A stretch of DNA of 64,000 bases from Bacteroides sp. (GCA_014801815.1 JAAVDM010000043.1:1-64000); one strand, 5' to 3'. Shown: positions 51,528-60,720, counted from the first letter of the stretch. The notes: generated by a model not told the origin, from the sequence alone. Numbers and translations: made by a program.

Positions 51528-54301
51528 AAGTCGTCTATTCTGAAGAGGTCGCCGAGTATAGTCTTCGGATTATCGGAAGGCGACGTCGGTTGTCCCTCTT
51601 CTCCCGGGTTCGTTTCCGATGCTTCAGGGAAGCGTACCGGCTCAAGCTCGGTGATAGAAGCGATATTGAAGTTGGAAATACGTTTGCCTTTAGCCTTGAA
51701 ACTCTTGACACCGATAAATTCATCGGCATCTATCTCAAGAGGCGGACGTACGGCATCATTGCCGCCGAAACGTACTTCAAAACGCGGGTAGGCCACATCG
51801 GTAAGTATTATGATGCGCGAGGTCGGTTCGCTGCCTACGAAGCGCTGAGGACGTGCCGAAAGCTCGAATGTGAAACGTTTCAGATAGGGGAAGCCCAGAC
51901 CTGCGTCGAAGAGAGCAAGAGTCCATACCTTGTCCGGTATAAATTTCTCGATACGCAGTATATTGTCATCGTAATGGTTTTCATCCGAATAAGTGGAGGT
52001 GAAAAACTCGCCGTTTTTGGTGAGAATAAGCACTTTATCCTCGCCCTGAAATATTCCCAGACTTTCACCGCGACCATCGTAATTAAGACGCAGCACATCA
52101 CGGTCAAACCATACTTCACGGCCTCCTAAAGTACTGGCGCCACGCTCCTGCAGGGTTATATCCCTGATCTGGTATTTGGTTACAAGATTACCAAGCGATT
52201 CCTTGCCCTTGATATCAAGTTCTGCAAAGTTAACCAATACTTCTTTGGCACGTGGGCGGCGCATTGTTTCATTTGGTTCGTCTTTGAGAGCCACTTTTAC
52301 AATCTCGGCCTCACCGTTGGGATTGACCGTGAGCCAGTCGATACGCGAGCCGGGTATACCTTTTGTAATGTTGTATTCCTTATCGCGTGTCAGACCTGTG
52401 ATGAAGAAGCGTTTCATGTAAGAGAATGCCTCCTTACCTCCGTTGCGGTATATGACATTATAGATGGTGCGTTTATCACCTTTCTTGAACAGACCTATAT
52501 GCAGAACTTTCTTGCCGATGTATATTTTGTCCTGCACCTTGACAAGTTTGTAGGTGCCGTCGCGGTAGATAATGAGAATATCATCAATATTGGAGCAAGT
52601 GAACATGAATTTATGGTCTTTAAGCCCTGTACCGATGAAACCTCCATCTTTGTCGAAATAGAGTCGCTTGTTGGCTTCAGCCACTTTTGTAGCCTCAATT
52701 GAGTCAAAACCGCGTATTACAGTGTGACGCGGGTAATTAGCACCATATTTCTTGCCGAGATGCTTATACCACTGTATAGTGTATTCGGTAAGGTTTTCGA
52801 GATTGTCGCTCAGTTTATCGATGTCTTTCTGCAGAGCTGCGATTCTCTCATTAGCTTTGTCAGAATTAAACTTCAATATGCGAGCCATTTTTATCTCCCA
52901 GAGTCGTACAAGGTCTTCACGTGTGACAGGCCGGAAGAAGTCTGCTTTGAAAGGTTCGAGACGACGGTCTACATGTGCTAATGCCGCATTCATATTGACA
53001 GCTGTTTCGACCTCCTGATCTTTGTAGATACGTTCCTCAATAAATATCTTTTCGAGCAGAGCGAACAGACGTGCCTCACGCAGCTCGGCAAGACGTATCT
53101 CCAGTTCGCGTCTCAGCAGTTCACGTGTGTGGTCTACCGAGAAGCGCAGCAACTGACTGACAGTGATGAAATGAGGTTTGCGGTCGCAAATGACACAGCA
53201 GTTGGGTGAGATACTTACCTCACAGTCGGTGAAAGCATATAGTGCGTCTATAGCCTTGTCTGACGAGGTACCTGCCTGCAAATGCACAAGTATTTCGGCC
53301 GTAGCCGAAGTGTTGTCGTCGACCTTACGAATCTTTATCTTACCCTTTTCCATAGCTCCCAGTATTGAACTGATGAGCGTTGAGGTTGTTTTGCCGAACG
53401 GTATCTCGGTTATGGCAAGAGTCTTATTGTCTATTTTCTCTATCTTGGCACGTACTTTCACCGAACCTCCGCGTGCACCGTCGTTATAGCGCGATACGTC
53501 CATGAAGCCGCCTGTCTGGAAATCAGGCAACAGCTGAAACGGCTTGTCATGCAGATAGGCTATGGCAGCCTCAATGATTTCATTGAAGTTATGTGGCAGA
53601 ATCTTAGATGACAGACCTACGGCGATACCCTCCACACCCTGAGCCAGCAGCAGCGGGAATTTGACAGGCAGTGTCACCGGTTCTCGTTTGCGGCCGTCGT
53701 ATGAAACTGTCCACTCCGTTATTTTCGGATTGAAGACTGTCTCAAGGGCAAATTCCGACAGACGTGCCTCGATGTAACGTGGGGCCGCCGCCGAGTCACC
53801 GGTGAGTATGTTACCCCAGTTACCCTGAGTGTCTATGAGCAGTTCTTTCTGGCCGAGCTGCACCAATGCGTCACCTATCGAAGCGTCACCGTGAGGATGA
53901 TACTGCATAGTGTGACCCACTACGTTCGCTACCTTGTTGTAGCGCCCGTCGTCGAGTGTCTGCATGGCGTGCAGGATACGTCGCTGTACAGGTTTGAGAC
54001 CGTCTTCGATATGCGGCACAGCACGTTCGAGTATAACGTAAGATGCATATTCCAGATACCAGTTGCGGAACATGCCTGAGAGGATAGTTTTTTTGTCACC
54101 GGCACCGGGTACGAAATAATCGGAAACCTGATTGTCTCCTTCGACCGCTTCGGCCTCCATTGCCTCGTCTGTAATCATGGCCTCACCCTCAACGGTGTCA
54201 GGCTCTATAACCTCGCCGGTGGTTATATCCACGCTTCCGGCCTCGGCCATATTGTTGTTTATATCTTCTGTATCTGTAGCTTTATCGTTGATTTCGTCCA
54301 T
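51524..54301 (-). CDS. parC: DNA topoisomerase IV subunit A
   Basis: YASYVILERAVPHIEDGLKPVQRRILHAM, HPHGDASIGDALVQLGQ, AAPRYIEARLSEFA. Confidence 0.9.
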   Translation of the reverse strand: MDEINDKATDTEDINNNMAEAGSVDITTGEVIEPDTVEGEAMITDEAMEAEAVEGDNQVSDYFVPGAGDKKTILSGMFRNWYLEYASYVILERAVPHIEDGLKPVQRRILHAMQTLDDGRYNKVANVVGHTMQYHPHGDASIGDALVQLGQKELLIDTQGNWGNILTGDSAAAPRYIEARLSEFALETVFNPKITEWTVSYDGRKREPVTLPVKFPLLLAQGVEGIAVGLSSKILPHNFNEIIEAAIAYLHDKPFQLLPDFQTGGFMDVSRYNDGARGGSVKVRAKIEKIDNKTLAITEIPFGKTTSTLISSILGAMEKGKIKIRKVDDNTSATAEILVHLQAGTSSDKAIDALYAFTDCEVSISPNCCVICDRKPHFITVSQLLRFSVDHTRELLRRELEIRLAELREARLFALLEKIFIEERIYKDQEVETAVNMNAALAHVDRRLEPFKADFFRPVTREDLVRLWEIKMARILKFNSDKANERIAALQKDIDKLSDNLENLTEYTIQWYKHLGKKYGANYPRHTVIRGFDSIEATKVAEANKRLYFDKDGGFIGTGLKDHKFMFTCSNIDDILIIYRDGTYKLVKVQDKIYIGKKVLHIGLFKKGDKRTIYNVIYRNGGKEAFSYMKRFFITGLTRDKEYNITKGIPGSRIDWLTVNPNGEAEIVKVALKDEPNETMRRPRAKEVLVNFAELDIKGKESLGNLVTKYQIRDITLQERGASTLGGREVWFDRDVLRLNYDGRGESLGIFQGEDKVLILTKNGEFFTSTYSDENHYDDNILRIEKFIPDKVWTLALFDAGLGFPYLKRFTFELSARPQRFVGSEPTSRIIILTDVAYPRFEVRFGGNDAVRPPLEIDADEFIGVKSFKAKGKRISNFNIASITELEPVRFPEASETNPGEEGQPTSPSDNPKTILGDLFRIDDL

Positions 54302-54425
54302 GAGTCAAGTAGTGAAAAATCGTGTAAAGATACAAAAAAACACGCTTATTTGCAATTCCCCTCTAACTTTCGACTGAAAAATACAAAAAATATCGCGGAA
54401 GTTTGGTCAAACCAAAAAGTATGCC

Positions 54426-54433
54426 TAACTTTG
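54426..54433 (+). promoter_or_regulatory. putative -7 box TAACTTTG of tRNA-Leu with upstream TTTGG
   Basis: TAACTTTG with TTTGG about 20 bp upstream, ~30 bp before the tRNA. Confidence 0.65.
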
Positions 54434-54463
54434 CAATGTTATAAGCCGGATGGCTTATATCCT

Positions 54464-54545
54464 GCGCACGTGGCGTAATTGGTAGCCGCGCTAGACTTAG
54501 GATCTAGTGTCTTACGACGTGGGGGTTCGAGTCCCTTCGTGCGCA
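54464..54545 (+). tRNA. tRNA-Leu (anticodon UAG)
   Basis: GCGCACG acceptor pairs CGTGCGC; anticodon stem-loop CTAGA-CTTAGGA-TCTAG; GGTTCGAGTCC T-arm; 82 nt with long variable arm. Confidence 0.96.
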
Positions 54546-54566
54546 CTACGATTAGTTTAGGTGATT

Positions 54567-54608
54567 AAGAATTGTAAGTGATTCATTTGAATCACTTGCA
54601 ATTCTTTT
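54567..54608 (+). terminator. intrinsic terminator after tRNA-Leu
   Basis: AAGAATTGTAAGTGATTC ATTT GAATCACTTGCAATTCTTTT. Confidence 0.88.
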
Positions 54609-54750
54609 GTTTCTAATCACTGTCAACTAACTTTATCTAAGTTCGATTGTCTTTTAGGGAAAGACAAATCACCTATTATCTATATGGGCTATAGAAAGAT
54701 CCGGAGTGTTTTTATTATTAATCAGTATCCTGCTATATATCCTCTGCCAT

Positions 54751-54993
54751 TCAATCCTTAATGCTCCATTTACGGAAATGACAGAAGACTGTTTTCCAAC
54801 CTGGACCTTCTCCGCTGAAAAGATGGCCTATCGGGAGCAGACGCCACTGGCAGCCGCTCCTGAGCTTGTAAAGAATGGCGTTAATCACCTCCACAAGATC
54901 GAATATAGAGGAAAAACCTCTTTTTGCTATCGAAAGACAGGGCATAATCTCAGTTTTTATTGTAACTCTGTCAAGTACGGCGTATTCCGGCAT
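54751..54993 (-). pseudogene. IS5-family transposase N-terminal remnant
   Basis: LVEVINAILYKLRSGCQWRLLPIGHLF..GPGWKTVFCHFRKW is the IS5 N-terminal domain; stops after 80 aa with no catalytic region. Confidence 0.8.
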
Positions 54994-55108
54994 CGGTACG
55001 ATATATTAAGTGTGGTAACTATAATATAGGGTATCCTTTGCGGAATACGTTGTATTTTAATTATTTTATTTTTTTATTAACGTCTTAAAATAAGTTTAGA
55101 CAACTTCA

Positions 55109-56056
55109 TTAGTAGTTTAGCGAAAATGCATATTGATACGATATGGAAGATCGAGTGTCCTTGTTTTCAATCCATCCCTTTTCAAGATGGCTCGTCTGAG
55201 ATATCTCTCCTGCGCTCATATTTGAAAACAACGCGCATGCGTTCTCAATGGTACTAAGTTCAGACTCATTGAGTATATTGTCAGTATTCTCTGTTGCTTC
55301 CAACTTGATACCGCTATGACCGCTCGGATAAACGAATTCTTCCATGTCAATTCCCGGTAGCGAACTGTATAATGTTCCCCAGTGTTCAGGGACAGGTCCA
55401 AACGGTAATGCTTTATATGTAATTCCGGTTATGCCATATCCATGATTCTTGTAGTGAATGAAATCGGCATAAAACAGTAGTTTGTTCATTTTAGTTACAA
55501 ATGTAGAGCCAATAGTTGAGATAATCAGTCGTACCACATTCGCAACTTTATCGGTGGATAAAGAGCGAAAACCGGTATATTCCGAAGGTTGCACGATTGG
55601 CTTATAATTTCCAATCGCTACTTCCACTTTCTTTTTTATCCGTAGATACTCCTGTTCGCTCATCTCAGATTTTGATGCCTCTACAAAGGACATGAAAACA
55701 TCTTTTTCACGCGCGGCAATGATTGTCCGGGCATTTGAAACACTCGGTACCTCACCATCTTCATACATACGGTATTGGTTTATGCCGAATCCAAGTATCT
55801 GTGCCATCTTAGCCGCGGACAGACCATAGTGTTTCCTTATCCCAGTAATCTCATCAGGGAACGGAATGCCATGTTTGAGCCTATACTGGTTATAGACCTG
55901 AAAGATATTAGCCTCATCCATTTCAGTAGTAGTCCACATCTCTCCGTCTTCATCAATGATTCCGGTATGGATGTAAGAATACCCCTCCTTTCGAAAAGTA
56001 GCGGTTCTTACTTCATGAAAGTATTTTTCTCCGGGTAACAGTTTATTGTTTTCCAT
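55109..56056 (-). CDS. Panacea (DUF4065/SocA-like) antitoxin with HTH domain
   Basis: HTH AAKMAQILGFGINQYRMYEDGEVPSVSNART; C-terminal VTKMNKLLFYADFIHYKNHGYGITGITYKALPFGPVPE is a Panacea signature. Confidence 0.88.
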   Translation of the reverse strand: MENNKLLPGEKYFHEVRTATFRKEGYSYIHTGIIDEDGEMWTTTEMDEANIFQVYNQYRLKHGIPFPDEITGIRKHYGLSAAKMAQILGFGINQYRMYEDGEVPSVSNARTIIAAREKDVFMSFVEASKSEMSEQEYLRIKKKVEVAIGNYKPIVQPSEYTGFRSLSTDKVANVVRLIISTIGSTFVTKMNKLLFYADFIHYKNHGYGITGITYKALPFGPVPEHWGTLYSSLPGIDMEEFVYPSGHSGIKLEATENTDNILNESELSTIENACALFSNMSAGEISQTSHLEKGWIENKDTRSSISYQYAFSLNY

Positions 56057-56411
56057 TGCTTTCATTCTTTAGTGGGTAAGACATCGGATGTCCCGCTTTA
56101 TGGAACGAAATACATATCGTATGGGCATTAGGTTTTCCAAGAGTAATCTTGATGTATATCTCGTTTCCTCTCACATCTTTACCAAACACCCACATTTCAC
56201 CTTGATTATTCAAGGCATCCACCACTGGACCTTCGGAATAATCATAGCAATTTAGATTCATGATAACTTACATTCGTTGATTAGGAGTGATACCTAATTC
56301 AACGAGGCTATTCTGATTTTTTTGGCGGTCATCACGGAAACGTATTCCGAAGATTTTAACCTTCAGACTGAAATCCTCTAAGAATTTCTCGACTTGCTCT
56401 TTCGTAATCAT
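56043..56411 (-). pseudogene. MqsR-like toxin gene interrupted by one in-frame TAA
   Basis: 47 codons MITKEQVEKFLEDFSLKVKIFGIRFRDDRQKNQNSLVELGITPNQRM, TAA at 56268-56270, then same frame VIMNLNCYDYSEGPVVDALNNQGEMWVFGKDVRGNEIYIKITLG.. Confidence 0.82.
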
Positions 56412-56443
56412 AGTACAAAGATAATAAACCTATTTTCAATGAT

Positions 56444-56459
56444 ACAACTTTATCGTTGT
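56444..56459. promoter_or_regulatory. possible TA operator ACAAC-N6-GTTGT
   Basis: inverted repeat ACAACTTTATCGTTGT ~33 bp upstream of the toxin start. Confidence 0.35.
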
Positions 56460-56775
56460 TTTTTTTTGTTTTTGCTAGTCAAATTTCGTAAACTCCAAGA
56501 GCTGTGCGGCTCGTGTTGTCATAGTATGCCATAAAACGGTGATGGTGAGCCGTAGTTCACTGACACCCATTAACCTCATACCTATTGATGGAACGTGCTA
56601 AACACCGACTTCCTCAATGTCCTGTGAGGATGCGACAGGGAGGTCGCCTCACCGGACTCTCATCGTCTGTCCGTGGTCTTAACGCCCGTTCTTGGAGTAG
56701 ACTTGAACCACCACGCCACTCTCCGTTTAGTTACGCTCCATGGTAGCAATAAAGTGATTTCCTACGATTACATAC

Positions 56776-56988
56776 TTGCTCTGTCCGGGGGTAGACGATG
56801 ACTTGACTGTGGTTGGCGTAGATAATCTCCATGAACAGTTGGAGGTTATCCCTAATAAGATTTATAAGGAATTTGCTGATGCAATCTCTGTAGCATATAT
56901 CCTGAGAAAAGTCTTCGATCAATTGGAGAATGATGTGATTGCCGGTGAAACGCAGGTAACTGCTCCTATATTGACCGAAAAAGATTAG
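56776..56988 (+). pseudogene. possible coding remnant in degenerate region
   Basis: 70-aa frame NLHEQLEVIPNKIYKEFADAISVAYILRKVFDQLENDVIAGETQV; protein-like but truncated, no family recognised. Confidence 0.25.
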
Positions 56989-57023
56989 AGGAGGAACGAA
57001 GAAAACTTAACCGATATTATGGT

Positions 57024-57059
57024 TGCATTTTCTGCGTTTTCTGCATTTTCTGCATTTTA
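57024..57059 (+). repeat. 9-bp tandem repeat TGC[A/G]TTTT[C/A], 4 copies
   Basis: TGCATTTTC TGCGTTTTC TGCATTTTC TGCATTTTA. Confidence 0.85.
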
Positions 57060-57282
57060 CTTTCCTCAGAGTTTATTTTATTCGGTTTCGAAAGCTTCGA
57101 TGAAGTGGATTTCTACCGAAGAGAGTTAATATTGGGTACGCTCGCGGAATTTCTCAAACTCTGTGTCTGCTTATAGCTTTGTAATCTCTGCTGGTATGCT
57201 ACCGGCATCCCGATTCACGCATTCTGGGGAATTGCCTTTTACAAGTTCATCTTTAGTCATTTATCAAGATTGGGTGATAGAG

Positions 57283-58353
57283 CTAATTACTTGTGTAACC
57301 AAGATAAATCAAGTAACCTATTGCCCATATAACTAAAGCAACAGTAACGATTACTGATAGTAAAGTGCTGATAATAACCATGTCTACCCATAATCTTTGA
57401 CGTAGATTACATCTTTTGTTACGGTAAAGGCGGTTTTTAACTCTGTTTTTGACATTACTGAAGTTCCAGGGCCATACAAAAATGTCGTCCGCTGTATTTT
57501 CCGGAGAAGATAAGGCCGGCAGATAAATAAGACATAGAAGCAGACCTATCAGCAAGCCAAGCACGGGTATGCCTAATATATTTCTGTTCCATATACTGTC
57601 AGAAGAATCCTCACTTTCGATAGTAGTTGTTGCAGAGACAGGGTTATTATTTCTGACTGAAGGTACCGAATCCGGTTGGGAGGGTTCGATGTCCTGATTC
57701 CTGACGGCTGCGGTAGGTTCCGGTGAGCTCGTTGTGTTTTGTGTAAGGTTGACTTCTGTCAGTCGGTTATTCTTGGTTTCAAGAACGTAGGCATAATGAT
57801 TATGATTTTCTTTAAGTGTGTTAAGAGCCGAGGTAGGGTAGAAGTGATAGTTACACGTAGTGTTGTAAGGTTCGGCAGCACCGTCGAAAGTAGCGCGTAC
57901 TGTTATTGCCATGTTGAAGTTGCTTTTGGAAGGCATAGCTGTAAGGAAAGGGGCTTCGACCTGACTGTGAGCGTAGAGTGTATGGTCGGCAAGTGTGGCA
58001 CTAATTCGTGTGGGTGATACCTGACGTGTGGTAAAGTCGGGTGAAAATGTAAAATCAGTTGGTTCCGAAGTAGTAATGTCGTAGGTGAGATTGAAGTTCT
58101 TAAGTGAGTATTTAATTGAGTTTCGGAACTCCGGCAACAGCTGATTAAGCACAGATGCCAAGTCATTGTCATCGGTGACAACCGCAATAGTGTCCTCACT
58201 GTCAAATATAGCGTAAGGTGTAGTAATCTGTAGTTCTCCACCTTCATCAATCTTGAAACTCTTGTAGGCGTAAATGAGGCTGACGGCAGCAATTACGACG
58301 CCGGCGACTTCCCAACGGAAGATACGCGCCAGCCACTTATTTGATGATTTCAT
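57283..58353 (-). CDS. hypothetical membrane protein
   Basis: N-terminal TM WEVAGVVIAAVSLIYAY; central TM GIPVLGLLIGLLLCLIYL; C-terminal TM. Confidence 0.65.
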   Translation of the reverse strand: MKSSNKWLARIFRWEVAGVVIAAVSLIYAYKSFKIDEGGELQITTPYAIFDSEDTIAVVTDDNDLASVLNQLLPEFRNSIKYSLKNFNLTYDITTSEPTDFTFSPDFTTRQVSPTRISATLADHTLYAHSQVEAPFLTAMPSKSNFNMAITVRATFDGAAEPYNTTCNYHFYPTSALNTLKENHNHYAYVLETKNNRLTEVNLTQNTTSSPEPTAAVRNQDIEPSQPDSVPSVRNNNPVSATTTIESEDSSDSIWNRNILGIPVLGLLIGLLLCLIYLPALSSPENTADDIFVWPWNFSNVKNRVKNRLYRNKRCNLRQRLWVDMVIISTLLSVIVTVALVIWAIGYLIYLGYTSN

Positions 58354-58409
58354 AATGTTAAGTGTATTTTTTACAAAAGTAAGTATTTTAATATCATGGA
58401 ACAAATTAT

Positions 58410-58591
58410 TAAGTAGCTCTAAAAATTAATGAATATATAAAACGCAGATATTTTTGAGTTGATTAGGAAGCAGTGCACAGGAAAATACATCGGTATTTGA
58501 CTGAGAGTCAAGTCTGAAGTGGCCAAAAATAACAAGTTTTATAGTTCAGGATTTAAAGACTGTAACTGAAACTATTTTTTAGAGCTACTTA
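58410..58591. repeat. dispersed intergenic element, ~182 bp, 16-bp perfect inverted termini
   Basis: TAAGTAGCTCTAAAAA (58410-58425) / TTTTTAGAGCTACTTA (58576-58591); adjacent sequence matches the 33430-33484 segment in reverse complement. Confidence 0.88.
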
Positions 58592-58686
58592 CCTCTTTAA
58601 TTAGAAAATCAGCGACTTTGCGGAGTCAACAGAAAGATTACGCTGATAAAATCCGAGTAGCCGGAACAGTTGGAGTAAGTTGTTGA

Positions 58687-58754
58687 ATAGTAATAGTAGG
58701 ATAATTCAATGGCTCTGATTATACAGAGCCATTGAATTATCCTACTATTACTAT
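58687..58754. repeat. 31-bp perfect hairpin with 6-nt loop
   Basis: ATAGTAATAGTAGGATAATTCAATGGCTCTG ATTATA CAGAGCCATTGAATTATCCTACTATTACTAT. Confidence 0.95.
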
Positions 58755-58758
58755 CGGT

Positions 58759-60609
58759 TCAGAAGGGGAATATAATCGGCAGAACGAAAATCATCAGAAG
58801 TCCGAGAAGCAGCTGAAGTGGAACACCGACTTTGAGATAGTCCGTAAAGGTGTATTGACCTGCCGGCATGACGAGAGCATTTGGCGGGGTCGAGAAAGGA
58901 GAGGCGAAACACAGACTGGCACCGAAAGTGACTGCAAACAGGAAGGGCAGCGGGTTGACACCAAAGGCAACGGCACTTTCGAGAGCGATGGGTGCAAGCA
59001 GTACGGCAGTAGCGGTATTACTGATGAAGAGAGTCATAATTGAGGTAGTGAAGTAGACACCTGCGAGGAGCCAGTGCGGGCCTAAGCCACCGAGTGACTC
59101 AACGAGTGAATCTGCCACCCATGCCGATACACCGGTCTTGTCGAGTGCGAACGACATCGGCATCATGGCTGCAATAAGCACGATACTCTCCCAGTTGATA
59201 GTCTTGTAAGCATCGCTGACGTTACGGAAACAGCCGGTCAGTACCATAGCTAAAGCCGCAAGTATCACAGTCACCACAGCCGGTACTACTTCAAATACCA
59301 ATCCCAATACCATAGCAAGCATAATGACTGCCGCCAGAGGAGCCTTATAGTCCAGAGTAACTTTGGCTGCGTCCGAGAGCGGTTGTCCCAACACAACCCA
59401 GTCGCGTGTATGGTCACCGAGTTTTCCTATATCGCGCCAAGGGCCTTGTACTAACAGCACGTCACTCTGACGAACCGTTTCCTCACCGAGATTGTGCGTA
59501 AGATAGGTGTTTTTACGACGTATGCCGATAACGTTGACTCCAAAACGTTTACTGAAATCGAGTGCAGCGATTGTATCTTTCAGAATAGGAGAATTAGGCA
59601 TAGGTACAATCTCGGCTATTCCTATGTCATAGAACTGAAGGCGTCCGCGCTCGCTGTTTGTAGCGTCAAGTGTGAGACGGAAATCGACTACGAAACGTCC
59701 TATATCCTCTTTTGAACCACGTAAATAGAGTGTATCTCCGTTTTCGATGACAGTAGCTGCTGTCGGTGTCTGCTGGGAAACATTACGTATCAGGCCACGT
59801 GAGGTGTCACCGCTGCGTACTTCCAGAATCTCCACACCAAAATCACGTCTCAGATGCAGCTGTCCCAGCGACTTGCCGCATATAGGTGAACCGGGGCCTA
59901 CAGTGACACGGTAAAGGTCGGCGTTCAGGCCATACTCTTCAACGAGGTCAGTGAGCGAACGTTGTCGATCTTTATCGTCAGAAGTTTCCGGGCGTTGTCC
60001 GAGAAACCATTTGCTGAGAGGAATAAGCAATAGTGTGCCGGCTATAAGACAGACAACGCCGGCGGGCAGAAACGTGAAGAATGTAAGCGGTTGACCTGAA
60101 AATTCTTCCCATATCTCGGCTACCACAAGGTTGGGAGGGGTACCTATAAGAGTGAGCATACCCCCTAAGGAGCTTGCGAAGGCCAACGGCATCAGCAGTC
60201 GGCGCGGTGTGCCACCTGCGGCAGCTGCCATACTCACAACAATAGGAAGCATAAGGGCTACCGTACCTGTATTGCTGACAAATCCACCTATCAGTGCCGT
60301 ACCACCCATGACCACGATAAACAGACGTGTCTCACTGCCACCCCCTAATTTGAGCAGACGTGCACCTATAGTCTTAGCCAGACCTGTATTGAAAATAGCT
60401 CCGCCTACCACGAACAATCCTACCATCATTATGACTATGGCATTCGAGAAGCCTGATAAGGCTTCCTGAGTTGTAATAATACCGGAGACTGTAAGAACCA
60501 TTAATGCAATTAGCGCCACGATGTCGGCACGAATACGACCCCAGACGAATCCGACGGCCGCCAAAGCGAGTGTAATCAGGGTGATAAGCATATCAAAGAT
60601 TTGAGGCAT
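58759..60609 (-). CDS. SLC13 family permease with TrkA-C domains
   Basis: TM helices; LPIVVSMAAAAGGTPRRLLMPLAFASSLGGMLTLIGTPPNLVV; RCK-C-like YRVTVGPGSPICGKSLGQL. Confidence 0.9.
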   Translation of the reverse strand: MPQIFDMLITLITLALAAVGFVWGRIRADIVALIALMVLTVSGIITTQEALSGFSNAIVIMMVGLFVVGGAIFNTGLAKTIGARLLKLGGGSETRLFIVVMGGTALIGGFVSNTGTVALMLPIVVSMAAAAGGTPRRLLMPLAFASSLGGMLTLIGTPPNLVVAEIWEEFSGQPLTFFTFLPAGVVCLIAGTLLLIPLSKWFLGQRPETSDDKDRQRSLTDLVEEYGLNADLYRVTVGPGSPICGKSLGQLHLRRDFGVEILEVRSGDTSRGLIRNVSQQTPTAATVIENGDTLYLRGSKEDIGRFVVDFRLTLDATNSERGRLQFYDIGIAEIVPMPNSPILKDTIAALDFSKRFGVNVIGIRRKNTYLTHNLGEETVRQSDVLLVQGPWRDIGKLGDHTRDWVVLGQPLSDAAKVTLDYKAPLAAVIMLAMVLGLVFEVVPAVVTVILAALAMVLTGCFRNVSDAYKTINWESIVLIAAMMPMSFALDKTGVSAWVADSLVESLGGLGPHWLLAGVYFTTSIMTLFISNTATAVLLAPIALESAVAFGVNPLPFLFAVTFGASLCFASPFSTPPNALVMPAGQYTFTDYLKVGVPLQLLLGLLMIFVLPIIFPF

Positions 60610-60623
60610 GAAAAAATAATGTG

Positions 60624-60631
60624 CAAAAATA
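60624..60631 (-). promoter_or_regulatory. putative -7 box TATTTTTG (SLC13 permease)
   Basis: TAnnTTTG on minus strand 15 bp before the start codon. Confidence 0.4.
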
Positions 60632-60653
60632 GTCAAAAAATAATTAATATGAC

Positions 60654-60661
60654 TATATTTG
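60654..60661 (+). promoter_or_regulatory. putative -7 box TATATTTG (60721 gene)
   Basis: exact TAnnTTTG 60 bp upstream of ATG 60721; divergent with the SLC13 promoter. Confidence 0.55.
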
Positions 60662-60720
60662 CAGTCTCAAGTATATATGGCCTTCGAGACCAGAGGGCGC
60701 AATTATCTAAACATTACACT

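Noticed and set aside
51524-54301. parC substitution (GDASIGD) as a quinolone-resistance mutation
   Set aside because: As far as I know this is the normal Bacteroidales ParC sequence; no evidence of resistance selection
54464-54545. Integration att duplication of tRNA-Leu
   Set aside because: No second copy of GGGTTCGAGTCCCTTCGTGCGCA found in the window
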